The position numbers were made by a program, and so were the translations under genes. Below the pieces are notes generated by a model that worked only from the letters and a program-made list of their open reading frames with translations, was not told where the DNA came from and searched no databases. From JAEMQF01 sp963791595 (GTDB taxonomy: Bacteria > Pseudomonadota > Gammaproteobacteria > Burkholderiales > Burkholderiaceae_C): a stretch of DNA of 64,000 nucleotides. Location: contig CAWBTF010000014.1 in NCBI GenBank assembly GCA_963791595.1, positions 248,001-312,000 on the forward strand, given 5' to 3'. This document shows positions 29,434 through 37,805 of the stretch, in pieces; within the stretch, counting starts at the first letter, position 1, and each line of letters begins with the position of its first letter.

Positions 29434-31851
29434 TTATCGGCTGTTGATTCCCAGCGCCTTGCACTGCTTCCACACGTTGTACGCGGTGTGCGGCATGTCC
29501 ATGTGGGTCACGCCCAGGTGCGCGAACGCATCGACCACCGCATTGCTGAAGCACGGAATGCCGCCGACGTGCGGCGACTCGGCGACGCCCTTCGCGCCGA
29601 TCGGGTGGTGCGGGGACGGCGTCACGGTGTGGTCGGTCTCCCAATGCGGCGTCTCAGCAAAAGTCGGCAGGAAGTAATCCATCAGGCTGTTGCCGAGGTG
29701 GTTGCCGTTCTCGTCGAACGGCACCAACTGGCCGAACGCGACGGCAAACGCTTCGGTGAGGCCGCCGTGGATCTGGCCTTCGATGATCATCGGGTTGATG
29801 CGCGTTCCGCAGTCGTCCAGGGCATAGAAACGCCGCACCTTGGTCTCGCCGGTGAAGCGGTCGATGTCGACCACCGCCACGTACGCACCGAACGGGTAGG
29901 TGAGGTTCGGCGGGTCGTAGTACTCCACCGCCTCCAGCCCCGGCTCCATGCCGGCGGGCAGGTTGCTCGCTGCATACGAAGCAAACGCGATTTCCTTCAT
30001 CGTCTTGCTCTGCGTCGGGTTACCTTTCACCTTGTAGCGGTCGACTTCCCACTCCAGGTCGCCCTCGCCCACCTCCAGCAGGTGCGCCGCGATCTTCAGC
30101 GCCTTCGCGCGAATCTTGCGTGCCGCCATCGCGGCGGCCGCGCCAGCCACCGGCGTGGAGCGCGAGCCCCAGGTGCCGGCGCCGTACGGAGCCTTGTCGG
30201 TGTCGCCCTCTTCGATCTGGATTTCTTCCGACGACAGGCCGAGTTCGGTGGCGATGATCTGCGCGTAGGTCGTCGCGTGGCCCTGGCCCTGGCTCATCGT
30301 TCCCAGGCGCGCGATCGCGCTGCCGGTGGGGTTGACGCGGATGTCGCAGCTGTCAAACAGGCCAATGCCCAGGATGTCGCACACCTTGGTCGGCCCGGCG
30401 CCGACGATCTCGGTGAACGTGCACACGCCGATGCCCATCAGCGTCGGGCTGTTCGGGTCGGCACGTTTGGCGGCTTGCTCTTTGCGCAGGCCTTCGTAAT
30501 CGACCGCCTTCATCACCTTGTCGAGCGCGGCGTGGTAGTTGCCGCTGTCGAGCGTCCAGCCGAGCGATGTGGTGTACGGGAACTTGTCGGCCTTGACGAA
30601 ATTGCGGCGCCTGATTTCTGCCTTGTCGATGTTCAGCTTCTGCGCGAGCACGTCGATCATGCGTTCGATCAGGTACACCGCTTCAGTGACGCGCAGCGAG
30701 CAGCGGTACGCGACACCACCCGGCGCCTTGTTCGTATAGACCGCGTCCACCCGGCAATAGGCTTTGGGAATGTCGTAGGAACCCGTGCAGATGCTGAACA
30801 GCCCGGCGGGCAACTTGGTCGCCGAGACATGCGAATTGAACGCGCCGTGGTCGGCGAGTGCCGTGAAGCGCAGCGCCTTGATGCGACCGTCTTTGTCGGC
30901 GGCGAGTTCGCCCACGCCGTGGTAGTCGCGCGCAAAACCGGTGGTGGAGATGTTCTCGATGCGCGACTCGATCCACTTGATCGGCACTCCCGTGACGATC
31001 GAGGCGACGATCGCGCACACATAGCCCGGGTACACCGGCACCTTGTTGCCGAAACCGCCGCCGATGTCGCCGCCGATGATGCGGATCTTGCTTTCGGGGA
31101 TGCCGGAGAGCATCGCCACCACGGTGCGCACCAGGTGCGGCGCCTGCGACGTGATGTAGACCGTCAACTGGCCGGTGGGCTTGTCGAACGACGCGACGCA
31201 GCCGCAGGTTTCCATCGGGCACGGGTGCACGCGCGGGTTGAGGATTTCCTCGCGCACCGTCACCGCGGCGTTCGCGAACGCCGTGTCGGTCGCCGCCTTG
31301 TCGCCCGCCTCCCAGGTGAAGATGTGATTCGGATGGGTGCGCTTGCCGTGGCCGACTTCGTCTTTGTGGGCGATGTCTTCGCGGATGACGGGTGCGTCTT
31401 TCGCCATCGACTTCTTCGGGTCGACGATCGCCGGCAGCTCTTCGTAGTCCACTTCCACCGCGTCGGCGCCGTCTGCGGCGCTGTACCGATCCGTGCCGAT
31501 CACGAAGGCCACCTCCTGCATCTGGAAAGCGACCTTCTTGTCGGCGAGCACCGCCTGCACGTCGCTGCCGAGCGTGGGCATCCAGTCGAGTTTCACCGGC
31601 TTCAGGTCGTCGGCTGTGAGCACCGCGATCACGCCCGGGGTCGCGAGCGCCTTCGCCTTGTTGATCGACTTGATTCGCGCATGCGCGTAGGGGCTGCGCA
31701 CGATCGCGCCGAACAGCATGCCCGGCAGCTTGATGTCGTCGACATACGTGCCGCGGCCGCGGATGAAGCGGGCGTCTTCCTTGCGCAGGCGCGAAGCGCC
31801 CATGCCTTGCAGTTTGGTTTCGCGCTCTAGGATTTCGGGGGTTGCGGCCAT
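29434..31851 (-). CDS. coxL: Aerobic CO dehydrogenase large (molybdenum) subunit, form I-like
   Basis: 805 residues, intact, the family length. It is strikingly similar along its length to form I CoxL as I know it: IIGGDIGGGFGNKVPVYPGY, FTEIVGAGPTKVCDILGIG, the Gln-rich TMSQGQGHATTYAQIIATEL and GAKGVAESPHVGGIPCFSN with the catalytic Glu. The active-site loop reads AYRCSLR, with the copper-binding Cys at residue 384 (codon near 30700-30702). The form I signature is AYxCSFR and that of form II is AYRGAGR, so this is form I-like with Phe replaced by Leu. With CoxM and CoxS it oxidises CO to CO2 and passes electrons to the respiratory chain. Confidence 0.95.
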   Translation of the reverse strand: MAATPEILERETKLQGMGASRLRKEDARFIRGRGTYVDDIKLPGMLFGAIVRSPYAHARIKSINKAKALATPGVIAVLTADDLKPVKLDWMPTLGSDVQAVLADKKVAFQMQEVAFVIGTDRYSAADGADAVEVDYEELPAIVDPKKSMAKDAPVIREDIAHKDEVGHGKRTHPNHIFTWEAGDKAATDTAFANAAVTVREEILNPRVHPCPMETCGCVASFDKPTGQLTVYITSQAPHLVRTVVAMLSGIPESKIRIIGGDIGGGFGNKVPVYPGYVCAIVASIVTGVPIKWIESRIENISTTGFARDYHGVGELAADKDGRIKALRFTALADHGAFNSHVSATKLPAGLFSICTGSYDIPKAYCRVDAVYTNKAPGGVAYRCSLRVTEAVYLIERMIDVLAQKLNIDKAEIRRRNFVKADKFPYTTSLGWTLDSGNYHAALDKVMKAVDYEGLRKEQAAKRADPNSPTLMGIGVCTFTEIVGAGPTKVCDILGIGLFDSCDIRVNPTGSAIARLGTMSQGQGHATTYAQIIATELGLSSEEIQIEEGDTDKAPYGAGTWGSRSTPVAGAAAAMAARKIRAKALKIAAHLLEVGEGDLEWEVDRYKVKGNPTQSKTMKEIAFASYAASNLPAGMEPGLEAVEYYDPPNLTYPFGAYVAVVDIDRFTGETKVRRFYALDDCGTRINPMIIEGQIHGGLTEAFAVAFGQLVPFDENGNHLGNSLMDYFLPTFAETPHWETDHTVTPSPHHPIGAKGVAESPHVGGIPCFSNAVVDAFAHLGVTHMDMPHTAYNVWKQCKALGINSR

Positions 31852-31882
31852 GGTGAGGTCTCCGAATGAGGGTGTTTTCGGG

Positions 31883-32368
31883 TCAGGCAGTCGTGGCGGC
31901 CAACTTCATCGCCGCGCTCTGCACCGCCTTCACGATGTTCTGATAACCCGTGCAGCGGCACAGGTTGCCCGCCATCCAGTAGCGGATTTCTTCCTCGGTC
32001 GGGTTCGGTGTCTCCTTCAACAAGCGGTACGCGCGCGTGATCATCCCCGGCGTGCAGTAGCCGCATTGCAGACCATGCTCCTGCGTGAAGCCTTCTTGCA
32101 GCGCATGCAGCACGCCAGCCTGCTCGAAGCCTTCGATGGTGAGTACCTCCGCGTCTTCGCACTGCACCGTGAGCACCGTGCAAGACTTGACCGACATGCC
32201 GTTCATGTCCACCGTGCATGCGCCGCAATGCGTCGTTTCGCAGCCGATGTGCGGGCCGGTGTGTTGCAGCTTTTCGCGCAGGGAATGGATCAGCAGTTCG
32301 CGCGGTTCGACGAGCACGTCGACCGGTTTGCCGTTGAGCTTGAACGAGACGGCTTGTTTCTTGGCCAT
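31883..32368 (-). CDS. coxS: Aerobic CO dehydrogenase small [2Fe-2S] subunit
   Basis: 161 residues with two [2Fe-2S] clusters: the plant-ferredoxin type GCETTHCGACTVDMNG...SC and the C-terminal helical type CGYCTPGM...GNLCRCTGYQNI. It carries electrons from the Mo/Cu centre of CoxL to the FAD of CoxM. It lies 31 bp before coxL and 34 bp after coxM in the conserved M-S-L order. Confidence 0.97.
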   Translation of the reverse strand: MAKKQAVSFKLNGKPVDVLVEPRELLIHSLREKLQHTGPHIGCETTHCGACTVDMNGMSVKSCTVLTVQCEDAEVLTIEGFEQAGVLHALQEGFTQEHGLQCGYCTPGMITRAYRLLKETPNPTEEEIRYWMAGNLCRCTGYQNIVKAVQSAAMKLAATTA

Positions 32369-32402
32369 GGTGAAAGTCTCCGTGAACAGATCAGCGCGCG
32401 GT

Positions 32403-33269
32403 TCAGCGCGTGGCGCGCGAGGCGGCGCTGCGCAATGCGCGCTGCGTCATCTCGCCGGCCATCGCGGTGCGATATTCAGCATCGCCACGCTGGTCGGTCG
32501 CCGGGTCGCAAATGCTCATCGCCAGCTTCGCGGCCTGAGCCATCGATGCATCGTTCAGCGCTTTGCCGCGCAGCGCGGCTTCGGCGGCGTTTGCGCGCAG
32601 CACCGTCGGGCCCACATTCGTGAGCGCAATCGTCACCTCCTGCACCGTGTCGCCCGTCAAACGCAGCGTCACGGCCGACGCTGCGGTGGCGAAGTCACCC
32701 ACCTTGCGCTTGAGCTTGGCGTACGCAGAGCCGGTGCCGGCGGCGGGGGTGGGAATGCGAATCTCGGTCAGGATTTCGTTCGCTTCCATCTTTGTGAAGT
32801 AGGGCCCGATGAAAAAGCCGTCCGCCGCCAGCGTGCGCTCGCCCCCCGGGCCGCGCAGCACGAACGAGGCGCCGAGCGCGATCATCAGCGCAGGATGGTC
32901 GTTGCCCGCGTCGCCATGCGCGATGTCGCCGCCGATCGTTCCCTTGTAGCGCACCTGCGGGTCGGAAATGAGCCTCGCGCCTTCCACGAGCAATGGGCAC
33001 TTGGTCTGCAACAGCTTCGACCAGATGAGTTCGTTCTCGGTCGTCATCGCGCCGATGCGGATCGTGCCGCCGTCTTCGCGAATGCCTTTCAGCTCGCCGA
33101 TGCGCCCGAGGTCGATCAAGTGCCCGGGCTGCGCAAAGCGCAGCTTCATCATCGGCAGCAGGCTGTGTCCGCCGGCGAGCAGCTTGGCTTCGTCGCCGAA
33201 CTGGCCGAGCAGCTTGAGCGCATCGGGCACTGTCTTCGGTGCGTGGTATTCGAATTCGCGAGGAATCAT
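32403..33269 (-). CDS. coxM: Aerobic CO dehydrogenase medium (FAD) subunit
   Basis: 288 residues. The FAD-binding motifs AGGHSLLPMMKLR (residues ~32-44) and TIGGDIAHGDAGNDHPAL match CoxM. The start ATG at 33267-33269 has GGAGGGG a few bases upstream. It is first in the coxMSLGDE operon. Upstream, 33275-33341, is a 67-bp element also found upstream of the cyclase gene, a candidate promoter or operator. Confidence 0.96.
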   Translation of the reverse strand: MIPREFEYHAPKTVPDALKLLGQFGDEAKLLAGGHSLLPMMKLRFAQPGHLIDLGRIGELKGIREDGGTIRIGAMTTENELIWSKLLQTKCPLLVEGARLISDPQVRYKGTIGGDIAHGDAGNDHPALMIALGASFVLRGPGGERTLAADGFFIGPYFTKMEANEILTEIRIPTPAAGTGSAYAKLKRKVGDFATAASAVTLRLTGDTVQEVTIALTNVGPTVLRANAAEAALRGKALNDASMAQAAKLAMSICDPATDQRGDAEYRTAMAGEMTQRALRSAASRATR

Positions 33270-33274
33270 GGGAG

Positions 33275-33341
33275 CCCCTCCAGAGCGGTGCAGCCGCGCA
33301 TCCTCACCCGCCGCCGACCCGGCGGCAACTAGCGTTTACGC
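33275..33341 (-). promoter_or_regulatory. Duplicated upstream element, coxM copy
   Basis: A 67-bp stretch immediately before coxM shares roughly 70 percent identity by eye with 34387-34454. Read on the minus strand it begins with the palindrome GCGTAAACGC (33332-33341), continues TAGTTGCCGCCGGG, and ends in the coxM ribosome binding site GGAGGGG. Its repeated position upstream of two minus-strand units suggests shared regulation or a local duplication. No regulator gene is adjacent. Confidence 0.45.
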
Positions 33342-33357
33342 CAATCGAGCGCAGCAC

Positions 33358-34308
33358 CTACCGAATCGCCACCGGCGCGACCGTCGAGCCCGAAAAGCCC
33401 GCCGCCTTCAGCGGCTGCAGCACGAATGCGAACTCGTTGATGCGCTTGGCCGCAAGCTCATCGAGCTTGAGGTTCTCGAGCAGGTGGATGCCGTGCACGA
33501 CGAGCGCCACCTGGTGCACCGGCAGCGAAAGCTTCGGGTCCGGATTGGGTGCCACTTCCACCGGCCAGTTGTCGGCGCCGATCAGCATCGGGTCCTGCTT
33601 GGCAAGCCACTCCGCAGCGGCGATGCCGATGCCCGGGCAGGTCTTCACATAGCGCGGGTTGTCCTTGCCGTACAGGCGCCCCCAGCCGGTGTGGATGAGG
33701 ACCGCGTCGCCGGGGGTCAGCGTGAGGCTCTGGCGCTTCAGCGCGTCTTGCAGGTCCTGCACCGTGATTTCATAGTTGTCGGGCAGGGTCTCCACGCCTT
33801 TCAGGCCGGCCACGTCGATCAGCACGCCGCGGGTCATCAGCGTGCCGACCTTGTCCATGCCGAAGCGGTTGAAGCCGCCGCGCGTGGCGAAGTCGCCGGT
33901 CTTGAAACAGTTGTAGTGGCTGTCGTGGTGCGTCTGGTGCGCGAAGCCGTCGAACTGCGTGCCGACCTGGCCGATCTCCGAGATCACGATCTCCTCGTTG
34001 CTGCCGCGCATGTTGGAGAACTGGTTCATGAAGGTGCGCTTGCTGTGCACGTCGAAGCGCCGGGTGCCGAAGAACGCCATCTTGTCGTTCAGCGGGTGCG
34101 CGATCTCGATCACTTCGCCGCTTTTGATGAGCTGCGTGGCACGCAGCACGCTCGCCGGCTTCATGTGATTGCCGGAGCCGCGCTCGTCGTTGGCCCCCCA
34201 CTTGGACGGGCAGCGCACCGACTCTGGCGGCACGGTCCAGGTTTGCGCCTGTGCGCCGGCGCACATCAGCGCGGCCGTGAAGGTCGCGATCGATCGGATC
34301 AGGGTCAT
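33358..34308 (-). CDS. Exported cyclase-family (kynurenine formamidase-like) hydrolase
   Basis: 316 residues. A Sec signal peptide (MTLIRSIATFTAALMCAGAQAQ) implies a periplasmic location. The mature protein is of the cyclase/KynB fold: GTQFDGFAHQTHHD resembles the metal-binding HxGTHxDxPxH motif, and LTPGDAVLIHTGWG is conserved. Members act on formamides, cyclic imides or similar amides; the substrate here is unknown. It is upstream of coxM on the same strand with an 88-bp gap, so it could be in the cox regulon without being part of the enzyme. Confidence 0.85.
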   Translation of the reverse strand: MTLIRSIATFTAALMCAGAQAQTWTVPPESVRCPSKWGANDERGSGNHMKPASVLRATQLIKSGEVIEIAHPLNDKMAFFGTRRFDVHSKRTFMNQFSNMRGSNEEIVISEIGQVGTQFDGFAHQTHHDSHYNCFKTGDFATRGGFNRFGMDKVGTLMTRGVLIDVAGLKGVETLPDNYEITVQDLQDALKRQSLTLTPGDAVLIHTGWGRLYGKDNPRYVKTCPGIGIAAAEWLAKQDPMLIGADNWPVEVAPNPDPKLSLPVHQVALVVHGIHLLENLKLDELAAKRINEFAFVLQPLKAAGFSGSTVAPVAIR

Positions 34309-34386
34309 TGGGTTTGTCTCCGGTTTGGTTTGGGTAGGAAGCGCCGCATGCCGGGGCGCGGGTTTCGATGGCTGAGGAACCGTGGC

Positions 34387-34454
34387 GCCTCTCCAGAGCC
34401 ATGCGGTCGCGCATGCTGAACCGCCGTCACACCCGAGGCAACTGGCGTTTACGC
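34387..34454 (-). promoter_or_regulatory. Duplicated upstream element, cyclase copy
   Basis: Counterpart of the coxM upstream element. It has GCGTAAACGC (34445-34454, minus strand), then CAGTTGCC and a final GGAGAGGC. It lies 79-146 bp upstream of the cyclase start and overlaps the gap to the divergent small gene at 34496. Confidence 0.45.
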
Positions 34455-34495
34455 GAACGCAGGGATTCTGCCGCGGGCTGCGCTACAGTGACCGC

Positions 34496-34729
34496 ATGCG
34501 TACCATCGGTCGCTCGCTGCCAGAACTGACGCCACTGCCCAAGGCCGAAGGCTTGCGCCGCGCGGCCGAGCACCAGGCCGGCGCACGCGCGCTGGCGCGC
34601 ATTTCGAGCACTGGAATCGCGAGAGGCGTCTATCGCTTCAAGTCGCATGAAGAAGCCGACGCGCAGGTCAATGAGGGGCTGGCGCGGGTGATGGCGGCGA
34701 ATGCGGCGCTGCAGTCGCGCGTGCCATGA
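34496..34729 (+). CDS. Small hypothetical protein paired with a nucleotidyltransferase
   Basis: 77 residues, MRTIGRSLPELT...RGVYRFKSHEEADAQ...ARVMAANAALQS. It is basic and helical with no recognised domain, and the RFKSHEEAD segment recalls small partners of toxin-type nucleotidyltransferases. Its stop overlaps the next gene's ATG (ATGA), implying coupled translation. Confidence 0.6.
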   Translation: MRTIGRSLPELTPLPKAEGLRRAAEHQAGARALARISSTGIARGVYRFKSHEEADAQVNEGLARVMAANAALQSRVP

Positions 34730-35238
34730 GCGACGCGCAGGGTGGCGGCGACAAGACCGCTCGGCCCGCCGGTGTCGAAGACCTGAAGTTGCTGCTGAAA
34801 GCCCTGAACGAAGAAGGCGTCGAGTACCTGCTTATCGGCGGGTACGCGCTCTATGCGCTGGGCTACGAGCGCGGCACGACCGACATCGACCTGCTGCTGC
34901 AACCGACCCGCGAGCAGGGTGAACGCACGCGCCGCGCGCTGTTGCGCCTGCCGGACGGCGTAGCCGCTGAACTCGACCCCGAATGGTTCACTGAAGGCGA
35001 CACGATTCGGGTGGCGGATGCCTTCGTCGTCGACTTGATGTTCAGTGCCTGCGGCGAATCGATCGAGTCCCTGCGGCCTCACATCGTGAGCATCGACTTC
35101 GACGGCATCGCCGTGCGTACCCTGAATCTCGAAGGCTTGCTCAAGACAAAGCAAACCGCACGTGAGAAGGACAAATTGGATCGCGCGGTGCTGGAACGCG
35201 CGATTGAAGCCTTGAGAGGCAAATCAGGCGGCACCTGA
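34726..35238 (+). CDS. Minimal nucleotidyltransferase (DUF6036/MNT-like)
   Basis: 170 residues. The pattern LIGGYALYALGYERGTTDID (residues ~37-56) is the GG...D-x-D core of minimal nucleotidyltransferases, with a later acidic VVDLMFSACG. Such proteins occur as NTase halves of toxin-antitoxin or antibiotic-adenylyltransferase-like modules. The overlapping 77-residue partner fits a two-gene module. The target is unknown. Confidence 0.75.
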   Translation: MSDAQGGGDKTARPAGVEDLKLLLKALNEEGVEYLLIGGYALYALGYERGTTDIDLLLQPTREQGERTRRALLRLPDGVAAELDPEWFTEGDTIRVADAFVVDLMFSACGESIESLRPHIVSIDFDGIAVRTLNLEGLLKTKQTAREKDKLDRAVLERAIEALRGKSGGT

Positions 35239-35272
35239 GCCCTCAGGGACGGGGTGCGCCGATCGCAGCGGC

Positions 35273-35968
35273 CTACGAGACCGTTTCCGACTCGGGCAAC
35301 TCCAGCTTCCAGCCCGTGCGCTGCGCGAGCGAGCGCAGGTCGTCAAGCGTATCGAGATCGGTCACGAAGCGCGTGTTGGTGCTGGTGTGCACATGCACGA
35401 ATTCCGGCTGACGCTCGATCAGGTGCCGGCACCCGAGGTTCATGCTGCTGGCGAGAATTTCGGCGCGCGCCTCGTCGTCGATCAGGATCGGGTTGCCCTG
35501 CTGGCCGTTCACGGTAGGCACGATCACATGACCGCCGGGGCGCTTCTTGAATGCGCCGATGAGTTCGGTCAGGTCGTCCGCAGCGATCAAGGGCAGGTCG
35601 CTCGGCAAGATGAACACTGCGTCGAACGGGCCGTTCAGTGTGCTCAGGCCGAAGCGCACCGAGCTTTCCTGCCCCTGCGCGTAGTCGTCGTTGTGCGCCA
35701 GCGTGACCGTGAAGCCGAGCACTTCGCGTTCCACCGCCGCCTGCGCGTGGCCGGTGACGACGATCACTTCATCGACGCCAGCGCCGCTCAGCGCGATCAA
35801 TTGCCGGCGCAGCAACGGAACGCCTTGCAGGCGAATCAAGCCTTTGACCACGCCGCCCATGCGCCGGCCTTCGCCCGCGGCGAGCAACACCGCGCCGATG
35901 CGCAGCCTCGGGTAGAGACCACCACCGCCCTTGAGCAAACATCCCATGATCGTGATTCCTTGATTCAA
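35273..35968 (-). CDS. mocA: MocA-like molybdenum cofactor cytidylyltransferase
   Basis: About 231 residues (224 if the second ATG at 35947 is used). The NTP-transferase signature LLAAGEGRRMGG (residues ~28-39) with VILPSDLPLI and NPILID fits the MobA/MocA family that turns molybdopterin into its CMP form. The CMP form is used by xanthine-dehydrogenase/CO-dehydrogenase enzymes, consistent with the cox cluster nearby. The region upstream carries a REP pair. Confidence 0.85.
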   Translation of the reverse strand: MNQGITIMGCLLKGGGGLYPRLRIGAVLLAAGEGRRMGGVVKGLIRLQGVPLLRRQLIALSGAGVDEVIVVTGHAQAAVEREVLGFTVTLAHNDDYAQGQESSVRFGLSTLNGPFDAVFILPSDLPLIAADDLTELIGAFKKRPGGHVIVPTVNGQQGNPILIDDEARAEILASSMNLGCRHLIERQPEFVHVHTSTNTRFVTDLDTLDDLRSLAQRTGWKLELPESETVS

Positions 35969-35985
35969 GCCCCAGCAGAATCACT

Positions 35986-36056
35986 GTCATCCCGGCGAAC
36001 GCCGGGATCCACCTGTCGACTCCAGCCAGTGGATACCGGCTTGCGCCGGTATGACG
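35986..36056. repeat. REP-type palindrome pair (CCGG family)
   Basis: Two hairpins, TCCCGGCGAACGCCGGGA (35990-36007) and TACCGGCTTGCGCCGGTA (36034-36051), separated by a spacer with TCCACCTGTCGACTCC. This is the common proteobacterial 'TCATCCCGGCGAAAGCCGGGATCC' interspersed repeat. It ends ten bases before the fccB stop and separates fccB from the mocA-like gene. Confidence 0.8.
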
Positions 36057-36065
36057 TCAGGGTGG

Positions 36066-37373
36066 TCAAGCCAGCGTATCCGCCCAGATCGTGCGCGCCC
36101 AGTTCCAGGCGAAGCTGCCTTCCAGTTCCGTCGGCCCGGCCGACACGCCGCCCGACCCGGCGACCGTCTTGAACGTTTTCTCCGCCGCCACGTATTCGTG
36201 CACGCTGGCGACGTGGATCACGTTCTTCGCGTCGACGAAACTGTAGCAAGTGTTGGTCAGCATCGGCGCCGGGTTCACGGCCCAGCCGTTGAGCTGGGCG
36301 ACGATCGCTGCCGCGCACACCTTGGCGTGGCTGTTCGCCATGTGGCCGCTCTTGGGCATCGCCGGGGCGATCTGGATCGAGTCGCCGATCACGTGAATGT
36401 CCTTGGCAACCGTCGATTCGAAGTTCTGGTAGTTCACGCCGCACCAGCGCGCGTTCATGTTCGCCAGGCCCGTGCGCACCGCGATCGCGCCGGCGCGCAT
36501 CGGCGGCAGCACGTTCAGCACATCGGCCTTGACGTCGTCTTGCACCTCGAACTTGACCACGCCGTCGCTCGCGACGACGCCCACCGCCTTGTGCTGGCCG
36601 CGGTACTCGACCATGCCCGGGTACATCTCGGCCCAGACTTTCTTGAACAGTGCACCCTTCGAGGTCACGTCCGGGTTCGCGTCGAGGATCAGCACCTTGG
36701 ACCTCGGTTTGGCCGCCTTGAAATAGCTCGCGACCTGGCAGGCGCGCTCATACGGGCCGGGTGGGCAGCGGTACGGCGCCTCGGGGATCACGATCGCGTA
36801 GATGCCGCCGTCGGACATCGCCTCGAGCTGCTTGCGCAGCGCGACGGTTTCCGGGCCGGCTTTCCACGCTTGCAGGATGCGCCCGTTGGCGTTCGCCTCC
36901 TGCAGGCCGAGCACGCCCGCCCACATCATCTCGACGCCCGGCGACAGCACCAGCTTGTCGTAGCGGATCGTCGGGCCCGAGGCCAGCGTCGCGGTCTTTT
37001 TCGCGCTGTCGATGCTCGCGACCATGTCTTTTACGACCGTCACGCCGTGCGTCTTCTCGAGCCCCGCGTAGGGCACGGTGATGTCGGACATCGTCCTGCT
37101 GCCGCCCAGCACCAGGTTCGAGACCGGGCAGGACACGAAGGCGTCGCCGGGTTCGACCAGCACGACATCGATCTTGTAGTCGGAGAGCAACCGCACGTAC
37201 TTCGCCGCGGTGGCGCCGCCGTAGCCGCCGCCGACGACGAGCACGCGCGTTGACGCAGGCACGCTCGTCGTCGCGCAACCGCTCAAGCCCAGCACGCCCA
37301 AGCCGCTGCCGAATGTGCCTGCCGTACCGGCAGCACCTGCCACCTTCAACCATTCGCGTCGTTGCCGGTTCAT
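36066..37373 (-). CDS. fccB: Flavocytochrome c sulfide dehydrogenase, flavoprotein subunit
   Basis: About 435 residues from the ATG at 37371-37373. The N-terminus MNRQRREWLKVAG with a hydrophobic stretch and GCATT looks like a Tat-type or lipoprotein-like export signal, so it is periplasmic. The FAD fold VLVVGGGYGGATAAKYV and the Cys residues in FVSCPVSNLVLGG and APYRCPPGPYERA match FccB/SoxF, whose disulfide takes part in sulfide oxidation. The next gene encodes its cytochrome partner and ends near its start. It would oxidise sulfide to sulfur or polysulfide. Confidence 0.9.
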   Translation of the reverse strand: MNRQRREWLKVAGAAGTAGTFGSGLGVLGLSGCATTSVPASTRVLVVGGGYGGATAAKYVRLLSDYKIDVVLVEPGDAFVSCPVSNLVLGGSRTMSDITVPYAGLEKTHGVTVVKDMVASIDSAKKTATLASGPTIRYDKLVLSPGVEMMWAGVLGLQEANANGRILQAWKAGPETVALRKQLEAMSDGGIYAIVIPEAPYRCPPGPYERACQVASYFKAAKPRSKVLILDANPDVTSKGALFKKVWAEMYPGMVEYRGQHKAVGVVASDGVVKFEVQDDVKADVLNVLPPMRAGAIAVRTGLANMNARWCGVNYQNFESTVAKDIHVIGDSIQIAPAMPKSGHMANSHAKVCAAAIVAQLNGWAVNPAPMLTNTCYSFVDAKNVIHVASVHEYVAAEKTFKTVAGSGGVSAGPTELEGSFAWNWARTIWADTLA

Positions 37374-37381
37374 GCGCGGCC

Positions 37382-37768
37382 TCACTTCGGTTGTGCGGCA
37401 AAGTACGCCGCGAGCTGCTCGATCTGCGCGTCGCTGTAGCCTTTGGCGAGCTGGTGCATCACGGTGGCCGTGCGCCCGCCCGACTTGAAGGCTTTCATCT
37501 GCTCCATCATGTAGATCGCGGGGATCCCGGCCAGACCCGGGACGGCGCTGTTCGACAGCGCCTTGCCGCCGGTGCCATGGCAGTTGGCACAGGTGGCAGC
37601 CAGGCTGCGCAGGTTCAACGTCTTCTCGTCCTGAGCCTGCGCGACCGCGGCGCTGCTCAGCAGGGCCAAGGCGAGCAGCCGCACGGGCCGTGACGCCAAC
37701 AGCGGCGCGAATATTGACGCGGACGGCAGCGCGGCAGGTCGGCTCGCGGGCCTGTGAAGACTCTTCAT
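37382..37768 (-). CDS. fccA: Monoheme c-type cytochrome (FccA-like)
   Basis: About 128 residues. The start is the second ATG of GGAGGAATGAAAATG, since this gives ideal spacing from AGGAGG. A signal peptide (LLALALLSSAAVAQAQ) precedes the heme motif CANCH and a distal Met segment (YMMEQMKAF). It passes electrons from FccB to the respiratory chain. The single heme contrasts with diheme FccA of some phototrophs. Confidence 0.88.
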   Translation of the reverse strand: MKSLHRPASRPAALPSASIFAPLLASRPVRLLALALLSSAAVAQAQDEKTLNLRSLAATCANCHGTGGKALSNSAVPGLAGIPAIYMMEQMKAFKSGGRTATVMHQLAKGYSDAQIEQLAAYFAAQPK

Positions 37769-37805
37769 TTTCATTCCTCCTGGGGCATGGCGCCGGGGGT
37801 AGGGC

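Noticed and set aside
28573..31830. A 1,085-codon open frame opposite coxL and coxG
   Set aside because: It is the antisense shadow of the intact coxL/coxG codons; the translation is His/Arg-rich without domains.
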